Below are positions 42,554 through 53,355 of a stretch of 64,000 nt of DNA, piece after piece. A program made the position numbers and the translations under genes. The stretch's first letter is position 1. Each line of letters opens with the position of its first letter. The notes beneath the pieces were generated by a model. That model saw only the letters and a program-made list of their open reading frames with translations. It was not told the origin of the DNA and made no database searches. Source of the stretch: Phanerodontia chrysosporium (Eukaryota; Basidiomycota; Agaricomycetes; Polyporales; Phanerochaetaceae); NCBI GenBank assembly GCA_001910725.1, contig MJGA01000028.1, forward strand, positions 248,001 through 312,000, written 5' to 3'.

Positions 42554-45500
42554 TTTCCTTCTCGTCGCGCAGCTCTTCGATCGGTAAGTCTTGAATTTCG
42601 ATCAGCAGTATGGTCGGCTGATCTCTTTCTTCGTCATCCTGAGGCGTTTGCAGGCCGTTGTGTATTGCAGGGGCTTGTCCCTGATCATTGCGCGATACCG
42701 GGGTCGCACGCAGAGTTGCGCTTGCCGCGGTGAGTTCGATTAATTCTTCCAGCTCTTGAATCGACTGGGTGAGGCTTTGCAGAGCCTCCTGCTGACCCGT
42801 ATCGTCTTCTGTCCAGGTTGCTTGAGTGGCCCAATCGTGCTCGCCGTCCTGCGCCAGCAGATGGGGCGTGGCGCGGCTTGCCCGGAGGCTTTCTTCGCTA
42901 GGTATGTCGCCGGGTTCCAGGTTTTCGTCGCTGATGTCATTAACTGCACCCGCCAGGCTGGATAGATCGAGCAAATCTTCGATCTCCATGGCCTCCGGTG
43001 AGTTTCCGGTCTCCTGACCGTTCTCCTGTCGTGTGGCGTTGACCATAGGGGCTTCGTCTTGCGCTCTTGCAGCGCATTCGCGGTACCGAGCGGCCAGAGT
43101 GCTCACAAAGCCAGGTAGTGGCGTTGCTGCGGTGCCGCGCATGTCCAGATCGACAATAAGTCGCGCTAGGTACGTTCTTCCGACATTCAGGACTTGCTCG
43201 CGCGTTGCCCAGCCGAGCATCGCGTTCCTGATCTGCCACTCACGCTCACAGGACTGCCGATCGCTTTCAGGGGTACGCCACGGCTGACTCAAATGGTAAT
43301 ATCCATTCCTTTCGTCCTCCGCTATCTGCAACAGCTGACGGTCGAGGCTCTCGAGCAGGCGTTGCTCGGCCAGGTACTGTGCTAATCGGTACCTGGAGGC
43401 CGTCATGTGGCCCAGCCGATCTAGCAAGGTCTCGACATCTCGTCGGGCCTCTGCTACCTCCCGTTCTGTGCGCGTTCCTGGCGGTCTCGGCAGCATCCGT
43501 CCGATATCTTGTAAGTGGCGCGTTCGTCTTGTGGCCATGCGGTTTGCTGACATATTCGTGAGCTCTTGCAGCACTCGGGTCTCATCGTTCTCGTTCAGAA
43601 CGATGGCGAAGACTTCTTCGCGTGGCTCCGGTACGTCTCCTAATCCGTCTTCTGTTGCTTGCTTCTTCTCACTCCTTTCTCCCTCGGCGAGATCGCCTTC
43701 TGACTGGTAGCAGGGTCTAGCCTTCAGGGGCTCGATCAGACGGGTGTCTGCGTCCTCTGAAGACTCACCTCGGCCTGGCATTGCCAGGGGCTGGCGGTCA
43801 GGTACGTTCTCGCGCTCTTCTCCGTCCGTGACCGAGTTGTTCTCAGCGTATGACTCCAGCCTTCGATCGGCCGTGCTCGTCGGGGCCTCGTATTCTCCTG
43901 GCTCGTCCAGGGGAACGAGATCTGGTAAGTCGTCTTCTTGCTCCTCGTCCTCCATCATCTCTGTGCGGCTGCCTTTGTCTGTCCAGCGCGACAGGCGGTC
44001 GGCTTTGCGTTGCGTCAGATCGGGGGCGAGGTTCAGAAGCTGAGACTTCTGGAACCTTTCTTTGGTGAGCTTCATTCGTTCATTCAGGTCGTGGTCGTAT
44101 TGCTGAATGAGGTTCGCCAGGTGGCGTAGGCTCTCAGTGAGCTCCTCGGGTAGGTGGCGTTCTTCGTCGCTGTACTGGCTTGCTAACGAGTCTTCACAGT
44201 CGGTTTCTTCCTCATCAGACGGCAGGCTTGAGTCCGAGGCCGTGCTTGAAGCCTCGGGCACCTCATTGGGGGTCGAATCAGGCTGTCCCCCGCCCATGGG
44301 TAAGTTGTCCCACAGTTTGGAGATCACGCGGCCGCAGAATTGACCGGCGCGCATGAGCAGCCTTCCCAACGGTCCTCCGTCTTCTGGGAAGTGCGCATCT
44401 TCGTTGAGGAGGATCAAGCCTCCTGGCATGGTGAGCGGTTCCTCGATTTCTTCTTCTGCTCCTTCTTCATCGTGCTCATCTCCTTCCTTCGCCAGGTAGT
44501 ACACTTCTTCAACCTCGGTATCTTCGTCGTGCCCTCCTGGACTTCCTTCGCTTTTAGGGAATCCCTTTTGTGGCGCGTCCGCCTGTTGGGTATGTTTCTT
44601 CTCGCGTTTGGTGCCGGTTTCGTCTTGCTGACTTCGTGTGGCGTCGCGGTCTTCCTTCGCGACGATGGTGGCGTCACTATTCTTTATTTCTTCAGGGAGT
44701 TCTTCAATGTTTGCAGTGGCATATTGACGAGTAAGTCCTCTTCCTTGGGTCTTAGCCTCGGTTACGGCATATACTGATAACGGGCTGGCAGTGGCGTAAT
44801 TCGTGTGGCGCTCTTGAGTTTCGTAGTACTGCCCTTGTTCATGGGCTCGTGCTTGTGCTGTAGATCGCGAAATATATTCTGCAATGTCAGGATCAATGTC
44901 ATCGGGGGTGACTAAAATTTCATAGTTGACCCTCAATGCTTTGTCCTTAAATTGCAGATATGTTCCGTCCAGCCTTTCGTCTATTGAGACGAAATTTCCT
45001 CGCTGCCAAGGTCTTCCCAATAATAAATCAAAGGGAGCCTTACGGCCAACGTACATATTAGCATAGGTAAGTACAGCGCCACATGACAGTGGCACATGCT
45101 GTACAAATCCAGCTAAAGTACCTTCGCCTCCGTTTGCATCGCCCATGGTGATTCGCTGAGTAATGTCCATCGGACGGGCCAGGCAATTTAGCCAGACCTT
45201 ATGATGTACAATATTCAATTGCGAACCAGTATCCACAATGGCGAGTATCGGAACTCCATCGCATTCCATACGCAGCTTGATTAATTGCCCACGAGTCCGA
45301 GGCATGAATGCAGCAGCAGCTACAGGCATTTCTGGAGGCAGGGAATTTGCGTATTCTGCAAGGTGCGCATTTGGCTTGGCTTCTTGCGATTTGACTGATT
45401 TAACCTTGATGACCTCTTGAACCTGCTGGCTAATTTCTTTTGATACAGCCAGCAGTTCTCCGACTGCCATTGTAACCGGAGTTCTCAGAACCTTGTCCAG

Positions 45501-47309
45501 AACAAGTTTTGAGTCTACGGCACTTTGGAGGTCCGATTTGCGAGGCATGCGTTTCTCGTCCTTGTCCTTGCGGGGTTCGGGTTCTCCCATGGTAATGTCC
45601 TCATTTCCTCTCTCCCGTCCTTTATCCTTTCTGATTTTCTTGGCAACGGCAGGATCTTCTTCATATGCTCGGGGGTCTTGCGGGTTAAAAGCTTGCTTAT
45701 GAACATCCACCGGAGTTGGGTTTATGGCTTGCGGAGGTCGCGGAATTCCTTGAGGTACAGGTACGTTTTCCTTGTTCTTCGGCTTCTCCATTTGGCGTCT
45801 GGGAGGTACCCAGACTCCATCGAATTTCTCCTTGCGATTCGCAGTGGTTTGTTTCTCTGATCGGGTGACTGGATATGCTTCGTTCATTTCCTCGTCACTG
45901 GAGTCATCGGCATCAGACATGTGTACTGCGGTTCTTGGGTGCTGAGCCGAGTAGACTTGTTTAGTGCCTGTCCCAGAACCGATCCCAAAAACCGAGATGT
46001 AGTTGCTTTGCGGAGACATTGCTCGCTTGATAGCAGATACCAGAGGTTCATCCATGGTTGCTTTCATTATTGGAGCACCGGACGTGAAGATGTATCGCCC
46101 GCGCTGGTTGCGGGTAATAACACCCTTCTTCACGTATTCTTGAACGGCTTCACAATTATTTATGCTGTGGCCTGATTCACCACAGCCAAAGCATGTCCTT
46201 TGGAAGTATCCTCCCGGTGCTGAGCTAGTGCCTTGCATATGGGGTGGAACATCGCGTTCATTTGGTCTGGCTCGTCGAGCTTGCATTTGTTGTTCGCGGG
46301 GTGTTGGAATGATGTGTCGTATGTCGGGATTCAAGGTGTACGCCTTGAAGTAGATCGCCGCATAACGTGAGTCATTCACGGACATGCGCGAAAGCTGTTC
46401 AACAAGATCTTCAAGCTGTTTATCCTCAGTAGAGGATTTCTTTTCCGCTACGATTCTTTCCTTCTGGCGGCGAAACAATTTAGGAGGTGCATCTGAATCC
46501 GACTCTGAAGTAATTCCAGAGCTTCGGTGTTCAGTTACATCCTTCTTCTTTTTGTTTGCCTTTTTCTTGCTTGCATGGCTTCCAGACTTGCGGCGGTGTC
46601 TCTTGTGATGACGCTCCTCATCCGATGATTCAGAGTCGCTATCACTTGTGTCGGAGTCTGAAGTTTCAGACTCCGAGGAAGAGGAGTCATCGCTATGTTC
46701 CGAACTGACGCGCTCGGTATCAAAGCGATCTCGCCTAAGCAAGTTCTGAGCAGCCTTGCAGACATCGTCCTCGCCAAAGGGTTTTTCCAGGTCATGATTG
46801 GGGTTTTGGGCCATGAGCCTAGCCTCCAATATGTCTCGGAACCTCTGCGGGATTCCAAGCCAGAAGTTGGTTTCGTATTCGGTGCTTGTAATCTTCTTGT
46901 GCTGCAGTAGCCAGCCTGCGATGCGGACGTATCCTCTGCGGTACTTCATCCAGGCGGCCAAATCCTTGATCTTTCCTTTCTCTGACTGGGTAATGTACTT
47001 GCCCAAGTCAGAGATTCGGAATCGCTTCTTGTCTCGTTCGGCTTCGTAGTAATTCTTGAAATCGTCTTGAAAGGCTCGCCAGTTACGGGCTTCGTAACTC
47101 TTTAGGCCTTGTAGGGTTTCGCGTACTGTTCTCGAACAGTAGTGGATAAGGTTTTCGATCTTGTCCTTATCCTGCGTAACATTGCATTTGGTGCATAACC
47201 GCTGATAGAAGTGCAGGAAGGGTTCCACCTCGGAGTGTTTCCCTGTGAACTTCTTCGGCGCCCCCTTCGTGCCGGGAAGGGGCAAATCCGCTACAGTAGC
47301 TGAAGCCAT
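42381..47309 (-). CDS. E2 ORF1: Gag-zinc knuckle-retropepsin polyprotein with long C-terminal extension
   Basis: 1642 residues from the ATG at 47309 (MASATVADLPLPGTKGAPK, close to E1 MAQQGIADLPLPGTRSAPK). Gag-like start (KHSEVEPFLHFYQRL), Ser/Asp-rich linker, CCHC knuckle CFGCGESGHSINNC (plus strand about 46155-46196), and retropepsin AIVDTGSQLNIVHH with LLLGRPWQRGN about 70 residues later. The C-terminal 800 residues are Glu/Arg-rich. They share with E1 the patch MPGGLILLNED and scattered motifs such as a conserved LGWAT. The ORF is uninterrupted. Its end overlaps the ORF2 homologue by 170 bp in another frame. The retropepsin should cleave the polyprotein inside the particle; what the extension does is unknown. 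Confidence 0.9.
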   Translation of the reverse strand: MASATVADLPLPGTKGAPKKFTGKHSEVEPFLHFYQRLCTKCNVTQDKDKIENLIHYCSRTVRETLQGLKSYEARNWRAFQDDFKNYYEAERDKKRFRISDLGKYITQSEKGKIKDLAAWMKYRRGYVRIAGWLLQHKKITSTEYETNFWLGIPQRFRDILEARLMAQNPNHDLEKPFGEDDVCKAAQNLLRRDRFDTERVSSEHSDDSSSSESETSDSDTSDSDSESSDEERHHKRHRRKSGSHASKKKANKKKKDVTEHRSSGITSESDSDAPPKLFRRQKERIVAEKKSSTEDKQLEDLVEQLSRMSVNDSRYAAIYFKAYTLNPDIRHIIPTPREQQMQARRARPNERDVPPHMQGTSSAPGGYFQRTCFGCGESGHSINNCEAVQEYVKKGVITRNQRGRYIFTSGAPIMKATMDEPLVSAIKRAMSPQSNYISVFGIGSGTGTKQVYSAQHPRTAVHMSDADDSSDEEMNEAYPVTRSEKQTTANRKEKFDGVWVPPRRQMEKPKNKENVPVPQGIPRPPQAINPTPVDVHKQAFNPQDPRAYEEDPAVAKKIRKDKGRERGNEDITMGEPEPRKDKDEKRMPRKSDLQSAVDSKLVLDKVLRTPVTMAVGELLAVSKEISQQVQEVIKVKSVKSQEAKPNAHLAEYANSLPPEMPVAAAAFMPRTRGQLIKLRMECDGVPILAIVDTGSQLNIVHHKVWLNCLARPMDITQRITMGDANGGEGTLAGFVQHVPLSCGAVLTYANMYVGRKAPFDLLLGRPWQRGNFVSIDERLDGTYLQFKDKALRVNYEILVTPDDIDPDIAEYISRSTAQARAHEQGQYYETQERHTNYATASPLSVYAVTEAKTQGRGLTRQYATANIEELPEEIKNSDATIVAKEDRDATRSQQDETGTKREKKHTQQADAPQKGFPKSEGSPGGHDEDTEVEEVYYLAKEGDEHDEEGAEEEIEEPLTMPGGLILLNEDAHFPEDGGPLGRLLMRAGQFCGRVISKLWDNLPMGGGQPDSTPNEVPEASSTASDSSLPSDEEETDCEDSLASQYSDEERHLPEELTESLRHLANLIQQYDHDLNERMKLTKERFQKSQLLNLAPDLTQRKADRLSRWTDKGSRTEMMEDEEQEDDLPDLVPLDEPGEYEAPTSTADRRLESYAENNSVTDGEERENVPDRQPLAMPGRGESSEDADTRLIEPLKARPCYQSEGDLAEGERSEKKQATEDGLGDVPEPREEVFAIVLNENDETRVLQELTNMSANRMATRRTRHLQDIGRMLPRPPGTRTEREVAEARRDVETLLDRLGHMTASRYRLAQYLAEQRLLESLDRQLLQIAEDERNGYYHLSQPWRTPESDRQSCEREWQIRNAMLGWATREQVLNVGRTYLARLIVDLDMRGTAATPLPGFVSTLAARYRECAARAQDEAPMVNATRQENGQETGNSPEAMEIEDLLDLSSLAGAVNDISDENLEPGDIPSEESLRASRATPHLLAQDGEHDWATQATWTEDDTGQQEALQSLTQSIQELEELIELTAASATLRATPVSRNDQGQAPAIHNGLQTPQDDEERDQPTILLIEIQDLPIEELRDEKENDSAQQAFKEALPKQKGDSSPLPSCACGHGHRPLRLRRPAPFPQAAHACRARMPPQD

Positions 47310-47464
47310 CTTTGGGGCGTAGTCTGTGTAGCCGGAATGGTTGTCTGAACTTGAGGTGGTGACGGTGAATTCGTCGGTGTCGATATGCTGCTTATTGTTG
47401 ATACTGATCCTGCTGATGTCGTAGTAGACTCAGGAGGTGTAGTTGTCATGCACACTGAAACTCC

Positions 47465-47482
47465 CCCTCGCGGTGGGCTCCA
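47465..47482 (-). promoter_or_regulatory. Putative primer-binding site of E2
   Basis: Two bases after the LTR, on the element strand, comes TGGAGCCCACCGCGAGGG. It shares position, TGG start and CCACCGC core with E1. The pairing tRNA is not identified. Confidence 0.45.
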
Positions 47483-47484
47483 GA

Positions 47485-48489
47485 TGTAACGACGCTTCTT
47501 TTGCGGTGATTAGGAAGTGTTGAGGTTGGGTGGTTAGGCCGTGGTCAACGTTCTTGCTAAACCGCCTGGATTCTCGGATCGCGACTTTGGATCGGAGGGT
47601 CTCCAGTCGTTCGTTGGGGGTTGTAGGGTAGTGTGTGGGAGTGACAAGGCTTATCCTCAGAGTCTTGAGAATATGCAGGATGTTGGGATGGGGGAAATAA
47701 CTCAAGCAATAGCCTCGATGCTTATTGCTCTGCAGTTATTATGGCTTTGACTTCCAGTTGAAGTCCTTGAACTCTTCTCCAGGTATGGTCCTTCTGGGTA
47801 CTCAAATAACTCTTGTCAGTAGGCTTTCTGCGCCTCTGATACGTACTTCTGAATACTGAGCAACGGGTTTGCTCAGGAAGCCAATCCCAGCTCTGACACT
47901 TTGAGAGCTCTGCTTTGGGGAAATTTGGATTGGTATTAAGTGGGCTACCTACGGCTGTATATATACTGCTGTAGGTATATTTGAAATTCCCTTATGGGGT
48001 ACATGATCATGCAACCTGATTGGCTGAGCTCCCATGCTCTTCCAATTTGTCGCAGAGAAAAGTAGTTCCATAATCAATCAGCTAATGATCTGTCGTGCTG
48101 ATTGAGCCTTTAGTCATCCCATACCCTAATTTCCTTCTTTTCTGACTCATACTGCTTGGCGATGAGTCGCTTTCCAGCTTCTGAGGTGCACCCTTGATTC
48201 TCTGATCGCGTTTCAGGGGGCTGTGCGATCGAGGCTTGAGTATTCGATCGCTTGATCGTGATCAGTGGCCTTGTGATCGAGACTAGTGCAGTTGATCGTG
48301 CTCGATCATTTGGGGTGATCAGGGGGGGTGTTTGTGCAGTGATTCCAGTGCCTTGGTGCCTGTATAATCCCATAGAAAGTCTTCCCTTTCTGTCTTGGCT
48401 GGAATATACTAAGTAGGCACTTGCGGGTAGGCTGTACCCTTTCAGCATTTTCCTTATGTTCTTGTGTCAAACAAGTTTGACGCAGGACA
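47485..48489 (-). repeat. E2 5' LTR
   Basis: 1005 bp, the partner of 34465-35471. The terminal hairpin is at 48466-48481 (GTCAAAC, AA, GTTTGAC on the plus strand). Nine GATC tetramers fall in 48204-48320. The LTR abuts the LINE ORF2 at 48490. Confidence 0.92.
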
Positions 48490-48493
48490 TCGC
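48490..48493 (+). repeat. Target-site duplication of E2 (TCGC; partner CCGC at 34461-34464)
   Basis: On the element strand GCGA precedes the 5' LTR and GCGG follows the 3' LTR: a 4-bp duplication with one mismatch. Counting it once keeps LINE ORF2 in frame (GTC GCG GGG). The length equals that of E1. Confidence 0.75.
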
Positions 48494-51400
48494 GACCCGG
48501 GCGGGGATTACCACGTCTCGGATATGACCGACGAGATCCTGCCATTCGAACGTGCCGAGCAGGGGGTTGAGGGTGATGAACTCCTCGAGGATGTGGAAGG
48601 TGGCGCGTTGCTCACGGGCCTGCAGCTCTAACTGCTTGCCCGCAGCGACAAGCTCGAGCCGTCGATGGAGGGGGAGGGCGACGGGCGTGGCCAAAGCCGC
48701 TGGGCGGACCCAGTACTCACACTCATACAGGGAGTGATGGCGGGTGTCAGCAGTTCCCGTGCACAGACAGTCATGAGGGCCCTCGCGGTTGAACTTCGCA
48801 CGGAACTCGCCACACAGGTAGTGACCCGTGACGAAGCGCGTGATTTGCGCGTATTTGCGGTGATTGGCCCCAAACTTCACCAGGAAGTGGTGCTGCCTGG
48901 ACGCCTGAATGAGTCGATGCTCGCCACGGAGCAGGAGATTGGAGTGGCCGCGGTACGCAGCTTGGACCATGTGTCTCCGCCACGCCCGGTCAGCGCGCTG
49001 TCGCCCGACCGCAATCGCCGCAGACCACGACACGAAATCTGGTTGCACCGCGTATTTGGCGGCATCCCCCGCAAGCTTGTCTATGTGGGCGTTGTACCGG
49101 GTGGCATGTGTGCGGCACTGTTCGCCGTCCACATGTGAGGGGACCCAGTAGACCGCGACTCGGTGTCTCGGGTCCCGGCTAAGGAAGGTCTGGACGCGCT
49201 GGGATGCCAGGATGGATTGCATGGCGGACGGGCCGTTCCGGCACGCATAGATGGAGGCCGCCGCCCCGACGTTGTCGACGAACACGTTCCAGGTGAACGC
49301 GTAGTCCTCCCGAGCGCGCTGGTGCGCCGTGGCGGGGTCCGCGTACCACGCGGACCACTCGCGAAACAAGGCCGCTGTGCCCCGGTTCAGTGCGATCATC
49401 TCGGCGTCAAAGACGGTGACCCTTCCGCAGGCGCGGCTGCCCTCGACCACGGGGACAGAAGGGGCTGGTGGTCGCCACACGGCCCACGCCGCGCCCGTGG
49501 CCCGAGGGAGGGCAGCGGTCAACGGTGCACAAGACGAGCCGGCACCCCCCTCGCGCCGCGGGGCGTCGCTGTATGCCGACCCGTCGGTGACGAGGGTGAG
49601 CGACAATGGGTCCTGAATGGCAGCGGTGGCCGCCAGGGCATACACGTCGTTGAACCACCGGATGAAGCCCGGGTCAGACGCGTGCTTGCCCGGGATGGAC
49701 ACGCGGTCCTGTGGGTGGACGAAATGGAACTGGAGCTGCCCGGTGTCCCCGAAGCGGTCGATGAGGCGGAACCCCGGTAGAGCCAGGGCATTGATGGCGT
49801 TAAACCGCTCGTCACACGTCGGCAGCGTGCGATGCACCCATGTGAGAGGTGTAGGACGGTCGCGTGCACGAGAGGCAGGGCGGAATGGTTGGAGGTCCAC
49901 CGCACCCTGCATGATATCGCGCTCAAACCGCGTTCGATGCCGGTTTCGCAAGTAGATTTGTGGGTCGAGGTTGTGGGCGTTCGGCGTCCAGATCTCGGGA
50001 AGGTACACCCGTAGGGGGTGCCCCCTGTGCAAGGTGTGCACGCGCATACTCGCGCGGTGCATACGGGCATTGATTTGTTCGCGGATCGGCAGCAGGCCGG
50101 CGAACATGTCGAGGGCCCCGACAGGGGTGGTGCGGAACGCGCCGGTGATCCACCGCGCGGCTCGGGACTGCGCTTTCTGCATCTCGAGTGCCGCGTACTT
50201 CTTGCGCGTCCACCCGGGGTTCCACCACAACTGCGTGCCGTAACACATGACGGGGAGCACATTCGCGATGTACAGCCGGCGCTTGTCCTGGGGCGACATC
50301 CCCCGGACGGAATTGCCAAGCATCCGCAGGCTCGCGACCGTGCTGCATGCTTTAATGCAGTAATGCTTGATGTGTTCACGGAACGAGAGTTTGGGGTCGA
50401 GAAAGAACCCGAGATAGCGCACCAAAGGCTTCGGCCATACGACCGTCTCGCTGCCCGAGGTCCGCACAATGACAGGGGGGCCCAAGGGGCTGTCCCCCGG
50501 ATTGCACCTCCACGCGCCACGGCCGCGCCGAAAGTGCATGAGTTCAGTCTTGGAGGCCTCGATGGATAGCCCAACCCTGGCCAACGTGCTAGTGAGGATG
50601 TCAACTGCAAACTCGAGTTTCTCGGCGTTGACCTCCGCCATGGAGCGGTGGGACGGGACCTCCGCCTTACGCGAGAAGACGTGGATGAGCCCGTCGTCCA
50701 CGTAAAACTGCAGCGTCACGCCCGGGAACTGCGCATTCAGCTCAGCCTCAACATGCCGGATGACCGGCGCTAGGTACAGGTTTGCTGACACGGGGGACAG
50801 TGCCGAGCCCTGTCCCACCCCTGTTTGCATAGCGGCCGGCGATGTGCGCACGCCGTTGAACAGGAACGTGGTGTCCCGGTCACGCAGGTAATCCTCAAAG
50901 AACTCGACGAGAAACGAGCTGAATCCCTGGTGGCGGAGGATGCTGCACAGGGTGGAATGATTAAGGGACGGGTAGAACTGAGCCACATCAACGAGGATCG
51001 CGGCGCTGTCCATGCCCTGGATCCACGCCTCGGTGACGAGGTGCACAAGGCTAACACCGGCATCGGTGGTGCTGTGCTGCATGGTTCCGCCGAATTGGCC
51101 GGGGTGCATGATCCCCGCCGCCTGGGCCAGTGCCTGCATCTGGCGGGCGAGAACCTTCTCCATGAGCTTGCCCATACAATTCAAGAGGACGATGGGGCGG
51201 TAGGCCTTGGGCACTGAGTAGTCCGGCCGCCCAGGCTTCGGGATCACCATGGTGTGAGACTGCTTGAACAAGGGGGGAAACGTCCGCCACCGGACGCACG
51301 CCTCGAACAGCGCGGCGACGCGTGCTAGGAGGGGAATCGCCTCTCGAGTGACCACCCCTTCCGGGTCGGTGAGGGCGTTATCATCACGGATGATGCGCTT

Positions 51401-53089
51401 GAGCCAGAACCAGCCGATGCCATCGGGCCCAGGGGCCGAGGAGTTGCTGAACGCCTGTAACGCTTCCGCAACCTGGGCACCACTGAAGACAGCGCGGCCG
51501 ATGGGGGCCCGCGTGCCCATGGTCTCGAGGAAGGACGGGTCAACAGCCCGCGCCGAGGACGGGGTGAACTGTTCCTGGAGAAGCGTCGCGAGGCCGTCGG
51601 GGTCCACGACGGGCTCCCCCGCGGCGTTCCGTAGCGCCATACTGGCAGCCTGTCGGCGTGGCTGTGTCCACGGCACAATGTCCCATATGCGGCGCGAGTC
51701 CAAGCGTGCGACTTGGGCGTCGAAGAACTCGCGCTTCGCACGCCGCATGGCGCCGCGCTTGCGCCTGTTGATGACCTCGCACTCAGCCTGGAGCGCGTGG
51801 ATGTCTGCCGTGGTCCGCTGCACCACTGCTGCCGTGTCAACTGGGGGGGGCCCATCGCGTTCAGCTCGGTACGCCGCCGTCCGTTCACGTTTGAGTTCGC
51901 GCATGCGCCGCTGGCAAGCGCGGAACTCCTCGTGGTGCAGCGTACACTCCGCATTCCACCAGGACTTGGAGCGCGCGCACGGGTTGCTCAGGGAGGCGTG
52001 CGCAGTCCACGCAGCCTGGAAGCCATCACCGACGTGTTGGGCAGCCGCCAAGACGCCATCGGCGGATGTGTAGCCATCAAGGGACTCAGGGAGGAGGCCC
52101 AGGACATCCTGGCACTCAGCAATAAACAGGGCCCCGGCCTTACTGCCCCTCGCAATGGTGAGGCATGGCTGCGGCGTGGCCGGAATCGGTAAGGACCACC
52201 GGAGGACACAGTGGTCGCTGCGGTGGCGCTCGTCAGGGCACACCCGAAAATCAGACGGTACGGCATCAGCCGCCGCCCATAGCAGGTCCAGGGTGCCCGG
52301 CCGTTTGGTGTCATCGTTCGACACCCAGGTTGGCGGGCACCAGTCAGTGTCATTGACAAGAGTCAGGCTGAGGTCCAGCTCTGCCAGCTCGATGAGATCC
52401 TCGCACCGGGCGACCAATCGTCGCTCGGCACCCGGGGCGCGCATGCCAGCGTCCCACTTCTCGTGACGGAGATTGAAGTCCCCAACCAGGTAGGAGACCT
52501 CAGGGATGAGGTCGACATGCTCCCGGAGGAAATGCACCGCCGCCTGAGTTTTGGAGTCGTTGTAGACCGCTAACACGTTGAGATCTCTCGAGTCGACACG
52601 AAGGGTCACACAGAGGACGTCGCGGCACGCCCCGCCCCGGATCGGTGTAATGCGTGGCCCCAAGTGCGCCCACCGGCGGTGGACGAACGCGCACACGCGT
52701 GCATCATCAGACGCACGGAGGAACTGGAAGTTCCGGTGTGTGACCAACCCGACGTATTCGTCTCCATCCCGGTTCGTCGTGGAGACGACCCGCTTGATGA
52801 ACCCCTGGAAAGGCTCGGCGAACACAATGATGTCGTCATCACAGTGTCGCTCGAGGCAATGGTTCATGTTTTCCCAGGACCGCTGCACATTGGCGTACAC
52901 GCACCTCAGCGGGGTAGGACCCGCCAGCTGCACGCCACCACTGTCACCATCCCCCGGGTTTGCGCCAGGCTGTGCACGCAGGAGTTCTGCTCGAAGGGCA
53001 TCAAGGTCCAACGGCGGCGGTAAGTCAGGGTCGGGGCTCACGGGCCTCGAAGGGCCGGCACACTGCGGAGACTGCAGCAGCTCGGGCAT
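48490..53089 (-). pseudogene. LINE ORF2: endonuclease-reverse transcriptase-RNase H (main piece, cut by E2)
   Basis: 1533 codons from the ATG at 53089 to the E2 insertion; whole ORF2 would be 1669 residues. An AP-type endonuclease comes first (YANVQRS near residue 65, GDFNLRHEKWD near 200, HRSDHCVL near 290). RT follows (YRPIVLLNCMGKLMEK, FGGTMQHSTTDA, the active site FYVDD near 795). RNase H is next (TLVTDGSAYS near 1163, DAEMIALN, VPSHVDGE near 1320). A Cys/His finger (LCGEF...CLCTG...HHSLYEC) comes near residue 1430. This enzyme nicks target DNA and copies the element RNA in place. All catalytic motifs are intact, so it was probably active until E2 landed 30-odd codons before the acidic tail region. 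ORF2 starts 62 bp after a short upstream ORF. Confidence 0.9.
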
Positions 53090-53151
53090 AGGATCGTCGC
53101 ATCGTGGTGTATTACTTATATGGTATGGACACGCAATTTACCGACTCGGGA

Positions 53152-53355
53152 TCAGGAACCAGAAGCCCCTCCGACTGCCATCTCCGCTGCGCCGGCCGCC
53201 CCGTCAGAGATCTCCATGGTGGCGGCACGGGCCGCGAGCCGCCCGGCTTGCTTTTCCGCCTTGCGCTTGCCGCGCTGGACGTCGTGGACCCCGCCGCGCC
53301 TTCGCTGGGCATCTTCGAGGTCGCTGAGGGTGACCTGTGGGGAGTGAGTCTGCAT
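53152..53355 (-). CDS. Short ORF between LINE ORF1 and ORF2
   Basis: Its ATG follows the ORF1 stop directly and in the same frame (TGA ATG), giving 67 codons. The product is Arg/Ala/Gly-rich with no known domain. It could arise by reinitiation or by readthrough of the TGA, or be a former extension of ORF1. A genuine separate gene is unproven. Confidence 0.35.
   Translation of the reverse strand: MQTHSPQVTLSDLEDAQRRRGGVHDVQRGKRKAEKQAGRLAARAATMEISDGAAGAAEMAVGGASGS

Larger units (their letters stand above)
34465..48489 (-). mobile_element. E2: 14,025-bp Ty3-like LTR retrotransposon inserted in LINE ORF2
   Basis: E2 has the same plan as E1: about 1-kb LTRs, Gag-protease ORF, unknown second protein, spacer, Pol without protease, and the same 3' motif. 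Proteins are clearly homologous to E1 but diverged; the LTRs are unrelated. LTRs are 1007 bp (34465-35471) and 1005 bp (47485-48489). The duplication is 4 bp with one mismatch (GCGA/GCGG on the element strand). The second protein carries frameshifts and Pol one more near its start, so this copy is probably not autonomous, although Gag-protease and most of Pol are open. Confidence 0.94.
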
